A stretch of DNA of 64,000 bases from Phorcus lineatus (lineage: Eukaryota; Mollusca; Gastropoda; Trochida; Trochidae), in NCBI GenBank assembly GCA_921293015.1, contig OV121081.1, forward strand, positions 75,409,022 to 75,473,021, in the 5' to 3' direction. The notes below the pieces were generated by a model. That model did no database searches. It was not told where the DNA came from and worked only from the letters and a program-made list of their open reading frames with translations. Shown one piece after another: positions 12,352 through 23,712 of this stretch; within the stretch, counting starts at the first letter, position 1; each line of letters begins with the position of its first letter. Made by a program: the position numbers and the translations under genes.

Positions 12352-12530
12352 CCAATCGACCCTAAAATTGATTACCAATGTTGCATATAGAACCCACGAT
12401 TGATTGTCTGTATCTCCTGATCCGAAAACGTTTATAAGACAAGTGCGATGATGCTATCAACATCATCTTTAAAAGGATTGCAATGATTCATATTTGGTGC
12501 TCAGACAGTATGTATATGTATAAGATATAA
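12352..12530 (+). pseudogene. exon-like module D, copy 1 of unit A (stops in frame)
   Basis: It aligns codon for codon with the open module at 15284-15455 (AAA ATT GAT TAC CAA TGT here against AGA ATC GAT TGC CAA TGT there). It has TAG at 12388-12390, then a TGA and further stops. It is closest to 23365-23540 in unit B, which shares the run after the cysteines (encoding NPRL). It is read as a dead copy of the module. Confidence 0.4.
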
Positions 12531-14644
12531 TTGTATCAGGTAAAGCATATTTCTCATTTATAAGGAAACCTGGTTTATAGTATCATAGGCAAAGGTTACA
12601 TCAGGGATTTTGGTGGGAGGAGTATATAGGGATGGAAGTGTATAAATTGGGCTCTATACACTTGAGTCATTCCAAAGTCATTCTGTATTCTAACATACAA
12701 ATGTAGTTTTCTTCACATTAGTCATGCCTTCATTGATTGGCATTCAAAAAAATTATGATGCCGTATTCTGAAAAAAGCAACTTCTATTTTCTGACAATTA
12801 TTTCTTTACAGTAAATTTGATCGATTTCACGACTCACATACACATACATCAATGAAGTTTAAGATATAATTTTTATTAGCTTATTATTATCAATATGCAA
12901 AATACAAGGGATTTTCATAGATATTTTGAATATTTCAGATTTTGAATTAACCCGTGTGGAAAATGATACCCAAACTCTACTTAATGTAGAGCAGTCAAGG
13001 TGTTTATCCTTCATGTATGCAACTACCTCGTTCTTTAAACAGCCAAAACTCCCACCACTTATCCTAAAGCGAATATATGTACACAGGAGTATATTTTAAA
13101 ATATTTTAAAAACATCATAATTTGTGTAAATGCCATAATTTTATTAAGATGATACAGTGAATTAAATAAGATCAGAAGAAAGATAATAAAAATACCTATT
13201 TCATACACATACTTTTTCACTGATGCAGCTTTTTGAACTAAGATAGGTGATGCCGAATCTTGATTTGTTTCATTTCAAACTTTTGCATACAGCTACATGC
13301 TATCAGCATCTGTGCATATATAAATATCTATATGTAATATCAATGTTTAATGTTTTAATTATAATTGTCTTGTTAAATTGATAATTACAGTTAATAATGT
13401 ACTTGACGGTGAAATACAGAAATCTATCAGTAATCAGTGTCAGCAGTCACTAGTGAAAATGACAATGGAGCGTGTTGTCAGTAACTAGTTGCCGATATCA
13501 ACAATGACTTTAGTTATCAAACAATGCTCTGTTATCATTGGTGTATAAGAGTATTACAACATCCGTTGTCACATCAGACAGGAAGATGAAGTTGAAGAGT
13601 AACTTCAATAACTTATTATTCAGACCAAATAGTTAGATAAACTTTCAATACTTAAGGTGACTGAATGATTGAAGTCTCAACTCTGACGGTACGAGCCAAG
13701 ACAACTATACATTAAGACAAGAAATATTTTCAAATTATTCTACAAAATTGCATTCACGATTTTCACAAACTGCGACCAATTTAAACATGAGAAATGTCAG
13801 TTGGTGTAGTCTACGCACCTAATCATAAATATTCTTCATTTATTATTTATAGTCTTAACACGCCGCCAGAAGTGTATTTGCAATACAAATTCAGAAATGG
13901 CTTCAAATGGCTCTCTGAATGTGTCCAAGTGATGAGGCAATAACCAAAGGAATACAGAGTAACCGTAATTAACTTCATTCACGGAACTGCTATTCACCTG
14001 TGAGTTAGTGTCCTATAGAAAGAAGTTGTTGTTTTGAAGTGGACACGCTTCCCTAATATGACCTGTTTCAGACACATCTGCAATTTTTTAAGACTTCTTC
14101 ATACGTCTATTCTTCATCTAGCACTCCCATGAGTCGTTAGTTTGTTACTTTCAGAGTTGATTTTGATAGTGGCAGTCTAGTGCAATAGAAACGTTGTGAG
14201 ATTTCTTTTTTTTAAAGAAGATAAATTGGGAAGGAAAGTGGACCCATATTTGCGTTATGCATGCTGAAGAAAAAAAATTTAAAAATTTACAAAAACACTT
14301 TTAACCAATTGAGAAAGGTTTTAATCTCTTTGCTAACAAAATGTTTCGATTTATTCATTTGTCCTTGCCAACTGAGATCATCACTAACTAAAGGTGTTGT
14401 TAGACAAATGTTTGCTTATAGTTACTTCAACTTGATCAAAGTCAAAGAACATTAAACTTATGTTCAAGAAAGGATTAATTAAATTTTGCATAAATTTGCA
14501 AAATTGCATACCAAAATAAGGTTATAATTTGTTTCAGGATTGTACATTGGTTAAATATTTATTAAAATTTTGTATATCACTGACATTGCTTGCTGATTCT
14601 TTTTATATCACTGACATTCCTTGCTGAATCCAATTCGTTATGGA

Positions 14645-14944
14645 GGAAGGGATAGCGCAGTTGTTAGTGCGTCCAGCTTCGGATCAAGAATTCCCTGGTT
14701 CGAATCTCCCCAGGGGCTTGTCAACTTTGTCTGCGGTGGAGAACTGTTCTACACGCAGTCAGGTTTGGGTGCAGTGCAACACTGAATCCAGCGCAGTACC
14801 ACCTATGGTTTGCTAGTTACAGCCAATGCTCGTAGGGTTCACCACAATTAATGTTGCGGGAGGTCTCCCTGCAATAATACTAGCAGCATCGATATACGTG
14901 AAATACTCTTGAAAGCAGCGTTAACTCAAACTCGCCTCATCAAA
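14645..14944 (+). mobile_element. tRNA-derived SINE, unit A
   Basis: The 5' head has a pol III A box (gatagcgcagttgttagtgcg, 14651-14671) and a B box (ggttcgaatct, about 14698-14708). A body is shared over its full length with the minus-strand copy at 27472-27790 (for example caggtttgggtgca, ctgcaataatactagcag, gaaagc.gcgttaa). The two SINEs sit in different places within units A and B, so they are independent insertions. No clear target duplication was seen. It is not a functional tRNA gene. Confidence 0.8.
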
Positions 14945-15283
14945 GTCATTACACTTGTTCGATAGAATTCATTTACAGAACTTGTAAAAAATGTGCTAAC
15001 ATCCAATTGAAAGAAAATATAAAACGTACCTTCCAATTAACAAATAGTTTCTTAAAATTGATTTTAAATATCCAGTAATAAACAAGTTGTATACTGTTTA
15101 AAAGCCAACAATTCTAACATAAGTTTGTGTTTGTAGATACTGTTTAAAAGTTCAAACTACAAGAATTGAAATCGTCTATATCCCTCTACTAAATGACCTC
15201 TCTTGGAGCAGATTGATTCTTATAAGCTTATTTGTTATTCTTGCTCCCTTTGTTGACTTCCACACTTGACACATCGACCAAAG

Positions 15284-15455
15284 AATCGATTGCCAATGTT
15301 ACAAAGAAATTTCGCCCGATGGTCTGTATTTAGATATCTCCAGGACAGACAACATTGACAACACACACCAAGACGTTGTCATCAACACCAGCTGTAATAA
15401 GGTTATATTGATTGTCAAAGAGTGTCCAGACAGTCTGTGCAATGAAGATATAACT
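15284..15455 (+). CDS. exon candidate: cysteine-containing module D, copy 2 of unit A
   Basis: An acceptor-like site (ccaaag) ends at 15283, and the frame then stays open to a TGA at 15513-15515. ACT|GTATCA at 15455/15456 is a possible donor, giving 57 codons, phase 2 to phase 0. Peptide pieces are IDCQCYKEISPDGLYLDIS, NIDNTHQDVVINTSC and ILIVKECPDSLCNEDIT. Six cysteines and N-x-T/S sites hint at an extracellular protein. Three homologous copies (12352, 23365, 27030) keep parts of the same frame but carry stops or frameshifts. This is the only intact copy. It does not match a domain that I can name. Coding status is inferred from the four-way comparison. Confidence 0.35.
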
Positions 15456-15770
15456 GTATCAGAAAAAGCATATACCTTAATCATAGTGATAGAATCTTGC
15501 TGGAATCTTAAATGAATAGTCGTCGACGTCTATGTCAGCTTGGGAAAGTTTGGAAATGTTGTTCCAACCACTTCGTCAATTCATGTGAGCCCTAGTTTTC
15601 ACCTCTTTGGTACGTGCATAATACGTAAGGTGTTGATAATATATCTAACTAGAGGCAATTATTACATTTTCATTATCTATGATACTCATAAATGGAAGGA
15701 AATACAACGAAGGAACTGTACGGCTCTTATAAATTCATATGTGATGGTATTCTTCGGGTAAAAGACAGGG

Positions 15771-16765
15771 CTTTCTGTGAAAAAATCCCTAGGCTTATCC
15801 CAGGAATGCCCGGGAAATAACTATTAGAGGTTTAGTCCAGGAAGGAAATACCCGGTAGCCTGTAGAGTATTGTGACCGACAGCATTTGCAGTATACCAAC
15901 CAATCGATTTTCTAGTCCTTCTTGGTGTAAGGTAGAAGTAGTCGGTATGTTGACCGGCTTTGCTAGAGAAAACAAAGTGACATTTGTAATAGTTCCCTAT
16001 TTGCAACAATGCATGGAATCAGTTGATATACAATATATTTCAAACTTTTTGGAAATTAGGTTTGAGTAAATCAGACATGGTGGTACATGATAATTAAGTT
16101 ATTAGTACAATATGTTTCTTACACTTACTACAAAGATCTGTACTTTGTACTCAAAGATACGAACAAAGCATCTTTTTGGTTTCTACCTGTTTTCGTATGA
16201 TCGTACTTCTTTCCCGTTTTTCAGACCACCTTGATTAGTCTTCGATGTGTCTTCTGTGTACAGAAGAAACCTTCAACCCCCATGGTCAGAGTGGGGGCCA
16301 GTGATCTTTGTTTCTTGTTTCGAAAATAGTCTAAGCGCTCTGTGCTCCCTTCCACCTCGTAGCGCAAAATACAACCCTGTATAAATATATTGAAAATGTA
16401 ATTAAGATAATGGCAAGTCAACAATTAGAAAGGTATTAACATATTTAAAAATAATCTAAATTCGCACATTAAAGGATATCAAAACAAATGTTCTGTAATT
16501 TCATATTGAATGACTTTTTATTTGTGACTATTCTTCGGAATGACTTTCACGACAGTAACGTAATTTTCATAGATTTGCACGAACAAGTGGAAAAGTGGAA
16601 AAAGCACGGATCGCAATAGTTAACATTAATAAACGTAAATTGAAATTATATTCAAGCTGAGATGATTTGAATAAAACATGTTATGTTTGATATAATCTGA
16701 AGAAAAGTTATCCTATGAAAATTATTTATGCTACACAAACATTCAAGTCTAAGACGTCTACAACG
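15771..16765. other. spacer between unit A and the Crypton-like pseudogene
   Basis: Short open frames lie on both strands around 15824-16424, with somewhat higher GC than the surroundings (for example a minus-strand run with TPRRTRKSIGWYTANAVGHN). None has splice signals or recognisable domains. Nothing is annotated with confidence. Confidence 0.3.
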
Positions 16766-17548
16766 TTAAAATGCATTTTTACTTAGCATTGTATGTTGCT
16801 TGGAATGGTCTTCACCCAACGAACCACTTGTCCACATTCGATCTTCCTCTTGAATTGATATGGTTTCAGGGGTTTTTTTTCCTAGCGGAATTTCCCAGTC
16901 CTTGCGAGAAAGTTCTTTCAATAAAGCGTCAAGACATGCTCTGCTTTCTTCGAACTGTTTATCCTCGAAAAAGTCTATGTCCTTCCTCCTTTTAAGCCGA
17001 AAACCACTCCGAAGAGCGGTGAAGAGACCATGCACCGTGTCAGCTGTGTACCGTCCACTTTCCTTGCTTCAAATAAGAAGTACTTACAGGCAGTGTTATG
17101 ATGTGGTCATCTCGACGATATCCTCAGTGAAGCAAGCTCTAGGTAGTTCTAAATTGTCCCCAATTGATCGCGCCTTGTGAGTTAAACATATTTTATTCAA
17201 TAAAATTGAATCAGAATTGGTGAACAAGCCGAAGGGCTTATTTAACACCGCTCCCATACAACATGTGATACAAAATGAAAGAAAATGCGACATCATCGAT
17301 GTTGATCATTATGCGCCTTACGCTCCTCTTGCCATCGTTTGATTGTCGAAAGTGCCCATTCATTCTTATAACGGGTGGTCTTTGGGACACATATCTCAAT
17401 TTTCTTCGCAATATCAACTTCAGACAGTGGCTCCTTATATCAGAAATTAAAATCATCGTTATTTTTTGTCATCGTCAGCAGAGGGGGAAAATTGTGAAAA
17501 TACTTACAGAGTCAGAAATGTATCTTTACCGTCTGCGTCCTGGTCCAT
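16766..17548 (-). pseudogene. Crypton-derived ZMYM/KIAA1958/QRICH1-like gene, N-terminal part, frameshifted
   Basis: On the minus strand the pieces run in family order. A possible first exon at 17548-17508 (MDQDADGKDTFLTL) ends at a GTAAGT donor. A second piece at 17433-17293 (DIAKKIEICVPKTTRYKNEW, ALSTIKRWQEERKAH) ends in TGA. A third piece, from about 17177, contains EDIVEMTTS, then YFLFEARKVDGTQLT in another frame, then LFTALRSGFRLKRRKDIDFF, EESRACLDALLKELSRKDWE and EEDRMWTSGSLGEDHSKQ. The 'charged helix, x-DFF-x-D, LDxxxK, ExxxMWxxGxLG' layout is that of the conserved region before the recombinase-like domain in these domesticated Crypton proteins. At least two frameshifts and the missing C-terminus make it a dead or mobile-element-derived copy. 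It lies between units A and B. Confidence 0.6.
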
Positions 17549-18229
17549 TGTCTCCGGTGGAATTCAACGAAGTGACTTGAACCGCGTGCATTTGATGCGT
17601 AAAACGGGACGAACGCACGTGCTTCACGTGCAGAGCGCGGATGTGCTCTCCGTTGCTCATGATGATTTCCTCCCAGTAAAAATCAATTAATCCAATTTAT
17701 ACTTATTATTGAAATTATTTCGTAACTACGGTTTTTCTCAGTTCATAAGTTAGTTTAAAACCTCCCTGTTGGCCCTTTCCAATTTCCTTCTGCCGAGGGC
17801 TTACTTTCTCAAATAAAACCTCCGGCTCGGTTTGGATCCTTAACATATTCATGAAACGAAAATTTAATCCATAAACCATTCATGTGTTCTTGGCTTTCTG
17901 ATATCTCCTTCCTTTCTCATTGTTATTGTCTGACAGATAGTAGCAACATCAGTCTACGACAATTGGTTCCCTGGGGTCAAATAGAGAATAGGCTTGAAAG
18001 CCGGACATCATTATCATTCGAGTAAACACTTCAGTTATGTGGGCCATATGGCCTATTTAACAGTCAATCTCACGTGTGTCTTATTCTAAATAACTTACAT
18101 TCATTTATAGATGTTGATTTAATGACATTTCCATTTAGACAATTTAGGATGTTCGGCCATGTTGCAATTAGGAGATAAGTAAGATGACTGTTTTAATATC
18201 TTGTAATATTCATTAACCGGAACTTTCAA
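17549..18229. other. GC-richer flank and spacer, no gene seen
   Basis: The first 150 bases are GC-rich (CpG-containing) and lie just upstream of the Crypton-like pseudogene on its strand, so they could be its old promoter or 5' end. An ATG-led open stretch of 43 codons on the minus strand (17660 downward) ends before any splice site. The rest is plain AT-rich sequence. Confidence 0.3.
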
Positions 18230-20349
18230 TAGGATGACATGATACTCGGAGACAATACAATAAGTAATCTTTTATGTCATTGCTATGATTAAGGATTATA
18301 CGTATTATCCTTTTACTTATTCATATTAGATACCACATTAAAGAGTCTGAAGAGAAGCAATAGAAACCATAATTTTGTTTTATTATATTCCCATTCTTAC
18401 AAAACCTTCTCTATGACATAAATTTATTTATCAATAAATCAAGAATCAATGAATTAATGACATAATTACATACTATACTGAGAATTGAATTATAGTAATG
18501 ATTATTATTATTATGTCTGTAAAGTGCTAAAAGTCACTTAAATCCTGCATATATGTCAGTATAAGTACTATACTGAGAACTTGATTTATAATAATATAAT
18601 AATAATATAACTTTCAACATTGTATATATTAGTATAACACTTATTACTATGCGTGTAAAGTACTTAAGGCCACTAAAAACCCTGCATGTCTATCACCAGC
18701 ACATACTGAGATACATATTATTGAGAGATTGATGTATAGAAGTCAACTTTCAATAATGTCTTTGTTTATGTTAACATGCTAACGGTCACTTACATCATGA
18801 ATGTATGTTATATTTCTTTCAGCCTGGTGCAAATGATGAGAGCATGACTCCTAAATGGTCAACTTATGTCAGAGTTTCCCCTAATAGCTTTCAATTAGGA
18901 AGCACACAAAGATTCCGTTCTCATTTATAAGCTGATTTCACGCTGTCTGGGTCAGATCAAAAGTGACACCCTCTATTTCCCCTGCTTTTCAGTATGGGAA
19001 AAAGGTATGAAGATGTTTTCTATCACCACTTTTCCCTGATCTACACAACAATTTAATATTGATCACAGCTTATAAAACTCTTACAGCACATGAGGTATTC
19101 CACTGTCATATCCTGAGATGAAATATGAGAATCAAAATGTTTCATTATAGCATTCAAAGGTACTGTAACATGCTTGTCATCAAATTTTTACATTGGTGTT
19201 AGTTTTTTCAATATATATTGTCTTCCAAGCTTAAGACATCTGATGACAACCCGATTTTCACTCAACACTTTATGTACCTTATGCATTGGAATATCCTGAA
19301 ATTGTATGTAGCATCTATCTAATTCATACAATTGTCAAATGAATAAAAGAAAAGTATGGACAATGGATAGTTGAGCTGTTGAGAAAAGGTAGTAAAATGA
19401 AAATGCATTTATCTTAATATCAATTTCTATTACGTTGCTACTCAAAGGCACTTTGATAATATTCTGAAAGCAGCTATCATGGCTACCATGTTCCATACAC
19501 AAAGTTTTTGCATGTATTCAAACTAAATGTACAGTATCATCATAACTATTTGCTCTCCCTGGTAGCAATACAAAATGTTGCTACCAAAAAGGTATTTCAA
19601 GACTCCAAGCTTCTCGATGAGTTTGGGAAATATCAATTACAAATTAATGTCAATGTCAATCTGTAAACGTGCATTGTAAAAGACCTTTGAACGTGCAATT
19701 TAATCGGAGAAAAGAAATTCACCATAGTTTTCAAATGGAAAGTGAAAGCGACACTCCAACAATGTCGTTTGCAAAACTAATTTCGTAAAACTTCTAGGGA
19801 TTCGTTGACACCAGTACACCCTGATCCAAGAGAGTAACACCTAGAGCAATTTACGAACACTTTGAAAACAATAACGACCTGCTGCCAAAACTTTGAATCC
19901 ATCTGTATGGAATGAATTCTAACCACGAAAGCATTATTGCACTATACTTAAAGCAACAATATCAAGGCACATAGAACATATGCCTATCCTTACTTTCTAC
20001 AATTCCATCTGTCTACAAAGATCCTTTACTTTTTAAAATCAGTGTTTGTATTAGACACAGAGCAGTTAATATTACAATACATATACATCAAAGAGGCATC
20101 AATTAATTCCACGAGACATTCCGTCAGTTGTTAGAGTAACATACGCCAAACAATATGAATGGTGTCATTGTGTCGGGTAGCATTTACTGTTACTGAAAAA
20201 TATCATTGTAATGCTCATCATTTCAGTAGCATGACGACAAAAAGTTGCAATTTTACTAGAGGAAAAACAATGCGCATCAACTAGTCCAACCTTATTTTGA
20301 AAACTTATCTTAAACAGATAAAAGATGACATTTGAGTGTGTAGTTAATT

Positions 20350-22770
20350 ATGTTAATGGTACGTGTAATTTCGACTTTGGGATATACATAATGGTGCCAT
20401 TGATCTTTTATTGAAAAAAGTAATTGTCATATGTTAGGCATTTTTTTTTAATATCTAAATTTTGATAAAGTGTATATCATGCATGTTTTTTCTTTTATGA
20501 TTTACAATGGAAATGACGAAGCATTTGTTTAAATATTCTATGAGTAGAATAACTTATGGTTATGAAAATTATGTTGATTCAGGGAGGATTGACGGAGCAA
20601 TGAATGTTCTGATGGGGAAAAGCTTGAGACATACAACGTAAAAAAATTATCAATCACTCAATATTGCTCGCTTGAAATAAAGTTAATTGTGTATGTTAGG
20701 TTAGGTTTAATTGATGAGTTAGTGATCTTGTTAATAAGTTTTCCTCTTATTGCTTTATGATTTGGGGGGGAAAATTCACATAGTACTTTCAATTTTTAAA
20801 ATAAATTGTTGCCTAAGTAAATCAATTTGTGCCCATGGGTGAATATTTTGAAAAATTCCTTAGCAATATTGTTCTGTGTATGAAAACTGCAGCATTGCAG
20901 TGAAGAAGAAAATCAATCAATTGATGAATGGACAAACAAGAATTCGTTAATGATGGTTTGAGTAAAGAATTGTATGCTAAACAAACAAGAAGAAAAATAT
21001 AACATGTTTATATAAAATTTATGTCTCAGCATTTACTGTCGCCTCTTTTCATCTATTAATAAACATTTTCTCTCAATTTTGTTAATTTTGCAAATTTTTC
21101 AAACCAGTTTTGAAGGATAAACCTCTTTTCATTGTTATTGTACGTGTTTGGGGGGAAAAAACTAAAAATGCCAACTTTTAATTATACCATTGGTGATAAG
21201 ATACAATTGAAATAACTAAGCGTTTAATTAAGAAATGAATTTCATCATATGGTTGTCCACACGGTTATAACCTGTTTGAAACTTGTAAGATAAACTTGTA
21301 TAACCGGCAAGCTTGCGACGCCGGTTATACAAAAGTTTATCTTACAAGTTTCAAACAGGTTATAACCGTGTGGACAACCATATGATGACATTCATTTCTT
21401 ATAAATTCAAACGTTGTATTTAAAGCGAAAATGCATTCGAAATGCAATTCTATAGCTGCTTGTCGCACTGACCTACGTACCGGTTACACCAAGACGGATC
21501 TCTACCCGTATTCAGACGCATAAACAAAATAGTTCCAAAGACTCGGTAAAAATGACACTTTTTTATTCTACAAATAATACATTTTGTGTATCAAAAAACT
21601 AACAATGATTATATTTTTGGAAAAAAGTGGAAAATGTAAAGTTTAATTTAAATAGATCAAAGTTAACAAATAACACTCGCGTATTTATACTGTCCAGAAT
21701 CTAGGTGACAGTACAGCGTGTTTTGGCTAGTTCCGGCACGATATCGTATAACCTGCATTTACTGAAGGTTATTTTGTATAACCCTCAACTTTGGGTTCAT
21801 TGAAATGTATACCGATCACATGACCATGTCTGATCCAATCAGAATGCAGCATATCGTTTACATCACAAAGTCTGAATTTATTTTATAATGCCCAAAGTGT
21901 TTTTAACGTGCTATTTCATTTAGTAACATCATTTTAAAGCATATTTTCGGCGACCTTACGTTCTGCACACTTTATTGCTTTTTCCATCATTTATCACTCT
22001 GAATTGTGAATATATGAGAAATGGGTATATGTCACATTTCCAATTCACATTCGGTTCAGACATGACAAAATCCTGGTTTATTAACCAAAATTAAGACACT
22101 TTTTTCGTTCATGTAATATTTAGTATTTTTACATGTATTTGAAACCTTGCCTTCTCCTGACTGAATAATTACAGACAAACAGACAAATTTATTAAGTAAA
22201 AGGCCATAGGCCCATGATACATTCATTTGCTTATTTCATAATGAATACTATCATTAGTATTCACGTTAAAGGAATTTCATGTTTATTTTGGTTGATAATC
22301 TTAAGATAATCTAATAAGAAAATTGTCTGAAGACAAGTACATTGTAGTATATGCATGCAGGTCTGAATTCATTTTCATGTAGAATCTCTCTGAAATGTTA
22401 GATTTCTGATGAAATCACAATTATTCACATTTTAGTGACCGATAAAACTTTCCAAACTAGTATCATAGTGAATTGAAACTATTTATATCATCATTTCGTC
22501 TTAATGTTCCCGTAATCTATGGTTCAATATATAGAACTTCAAATGTAATTGCCCTTACTATAAAGCTTACTTTCAAAGGTAATGCTAATCTGAATACTTT
22601 AGAAAACATTGTGTTGTAGACGATTAATAGACCTTTTTGTATATCGTCAAATAAATCAAGAGGTTAGATTACTTTTTTCTTTTTATGAGCATTTTTATTT
22701 CATGTCGTTCTGCAAACTTTTATGTTATTAGTAAAATTTTCCAGTAGTTAGATAAAAAAAAAAGCCTTTC
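20350..22770. other. insertion private to unit B, contains a large palindrome
   Basis: Unit A sequence is collinear with B up to about 20320 (11400 in A) and resumes near 22785 (11705 in A), so these 2.4 kb are extra. No long coding frame is seen. Contents are the palindrome at 21230-21400, and around 21740-21860 a stretch with several gtataac/gttata motifs like those in the palindrome core. It may be a non-autonomous foldback transposon, but exact ends and a target duplication were not found. Confidence 0.45.
21230..21400. repeat. large palindrome, arms about 78-80 bp, 13-base spacer
   Basis: The left arm 21230-21307 (from aagaaatgaatttcatcata) is the reverse complement of the right arm 21321-21400 with very few differences. 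The spacer is caagcttgcgacg. The arms end at the centre with ataaccgg / ccggttat. It would form a long hairpin as single-stranded DNA or RNA. It lies in the B-specific insertion. Confidence 0.95.
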
Positions 22771-23364
22771 CTCTAAACCTTTGCATAACATTCTGCTGAT
22801 TCATGAGACCAAGTATGCTGAAAATACTTATCTGTCACTTATCTGTCACTAATACAATAAGTTGTTAATCAGTTCATGAAACGAGTGCCTTTTACAATGT
22901 CTATTTTACAGTATTTTCAATTTCGTCAATGTGAGGTTAGATAATCATAAGGATATTACACTTGATGAGATGGATATAACATAAAATAAAATATGTCAAA
23001 TAAAGTCTATCTTGAATTTACTTTAAGTCATTTCTACTTTACAATAATATATATCTAACAAGTTTTGATATCTTTTCCACTTGTAACATTTTGGTTGTAA
23101 AATGAGTGAAATAAAAAAGCATAAATCCATTAACATCATATGTATATGAAGGGAATCTTATTCATGCAACACTGAATAAGAAATAAAATTAAGTTAGGTC
23201 AACGTTGCGTTGGATTATAACCCATTGAATTCAAAGTAATAAACATTTAAACTTGTATAATAAACTTACCGCTCTTTGCATTGAAGACTTTCTCGAACCA
23301 GACAGATCAAATTAGCTTAAAGGTAGTTCATTATGCCCATGTTGACTTTTACACTTGACCAATC

Positions 23365-23712
23365 GACCCTAGAACTGATTACTAATGTTACATACAGAAC
23401 CCACGATTGACTATCTGTATCTCCCAATTCGAAATAGTTTTCTATGACAATTGCCAAGTTGCTACCAACACCAAGAGGATTGCAGTGAGTTATATTGGGT
23501 ACTCATACAGTATTTATAAGATATATAATGTATCACATGCAGCTTATTTCTCATTTAAAAGGAAATCGGGTTTAAAGAAAATAAATGTGACGTTTGGGAT
23601 TTCGAGGGGAGAGTATATATGGATGAACAAGAATATAGGGTGTTCTATACCCTTGAGTCATTTCCAAAGTCAAAATGATTATATTCAAATTCAATTATAT
23701 TTATGTCTCAGT
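23365..23712 (+). pseudogene. exon-like module D, copy 1 of unit B (one nonsense codon)
   Basis: It aligns in frame with 15284-15455. TAA at 23383-23385 stands where the other copies have CAA. After it the frame is open to 23712, for example TICISQFEIVFYDNCQVA and TNTKRIAVSYIGYSYS. A possible donor, AAT|GTATCA near 23531, aligns with that of the unit A copy. Apart from the one stop it is well preserved and is the best-kept relative of the intact copy. An ATG-started frame of 102 codons (23407-23715) lies wholly inside this module and is not an independent gene. Confidence 0.4.

Larger units (their letters stand above)
6300..15770 (+). repeat. tandem segmental duplication, unit A
   Basis: Collinear blocks match unit B (18230-27850): 6331-6420 with 18258-18350, 6735-7030 with 18825-19110, 9300-9350 with 19430-19480, 10905-11400 with 19690-20320, 11700-13090 with 22785-24350, 13560-14540 with 24470-25465, and 15160-15770 with 26920-27850. 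Identity looks like 70-85%. Changes in offset are explained by insertions private to one copy: in A, the Penelope-like element (7445-8377), the SINE (14645-14944) and about 1.3 kb near 9.5-10.9 kb. Between blocks the sequence is AT-rich and holds no clear gene. Confidence 0.8.

Noticed and set aside
14645-14750. tRNA gene suggested by A and B boxes
   Set aside because: No cloverleaf with acceptor stem, and the boxes head a 300-bp SINE body present twice in the window.
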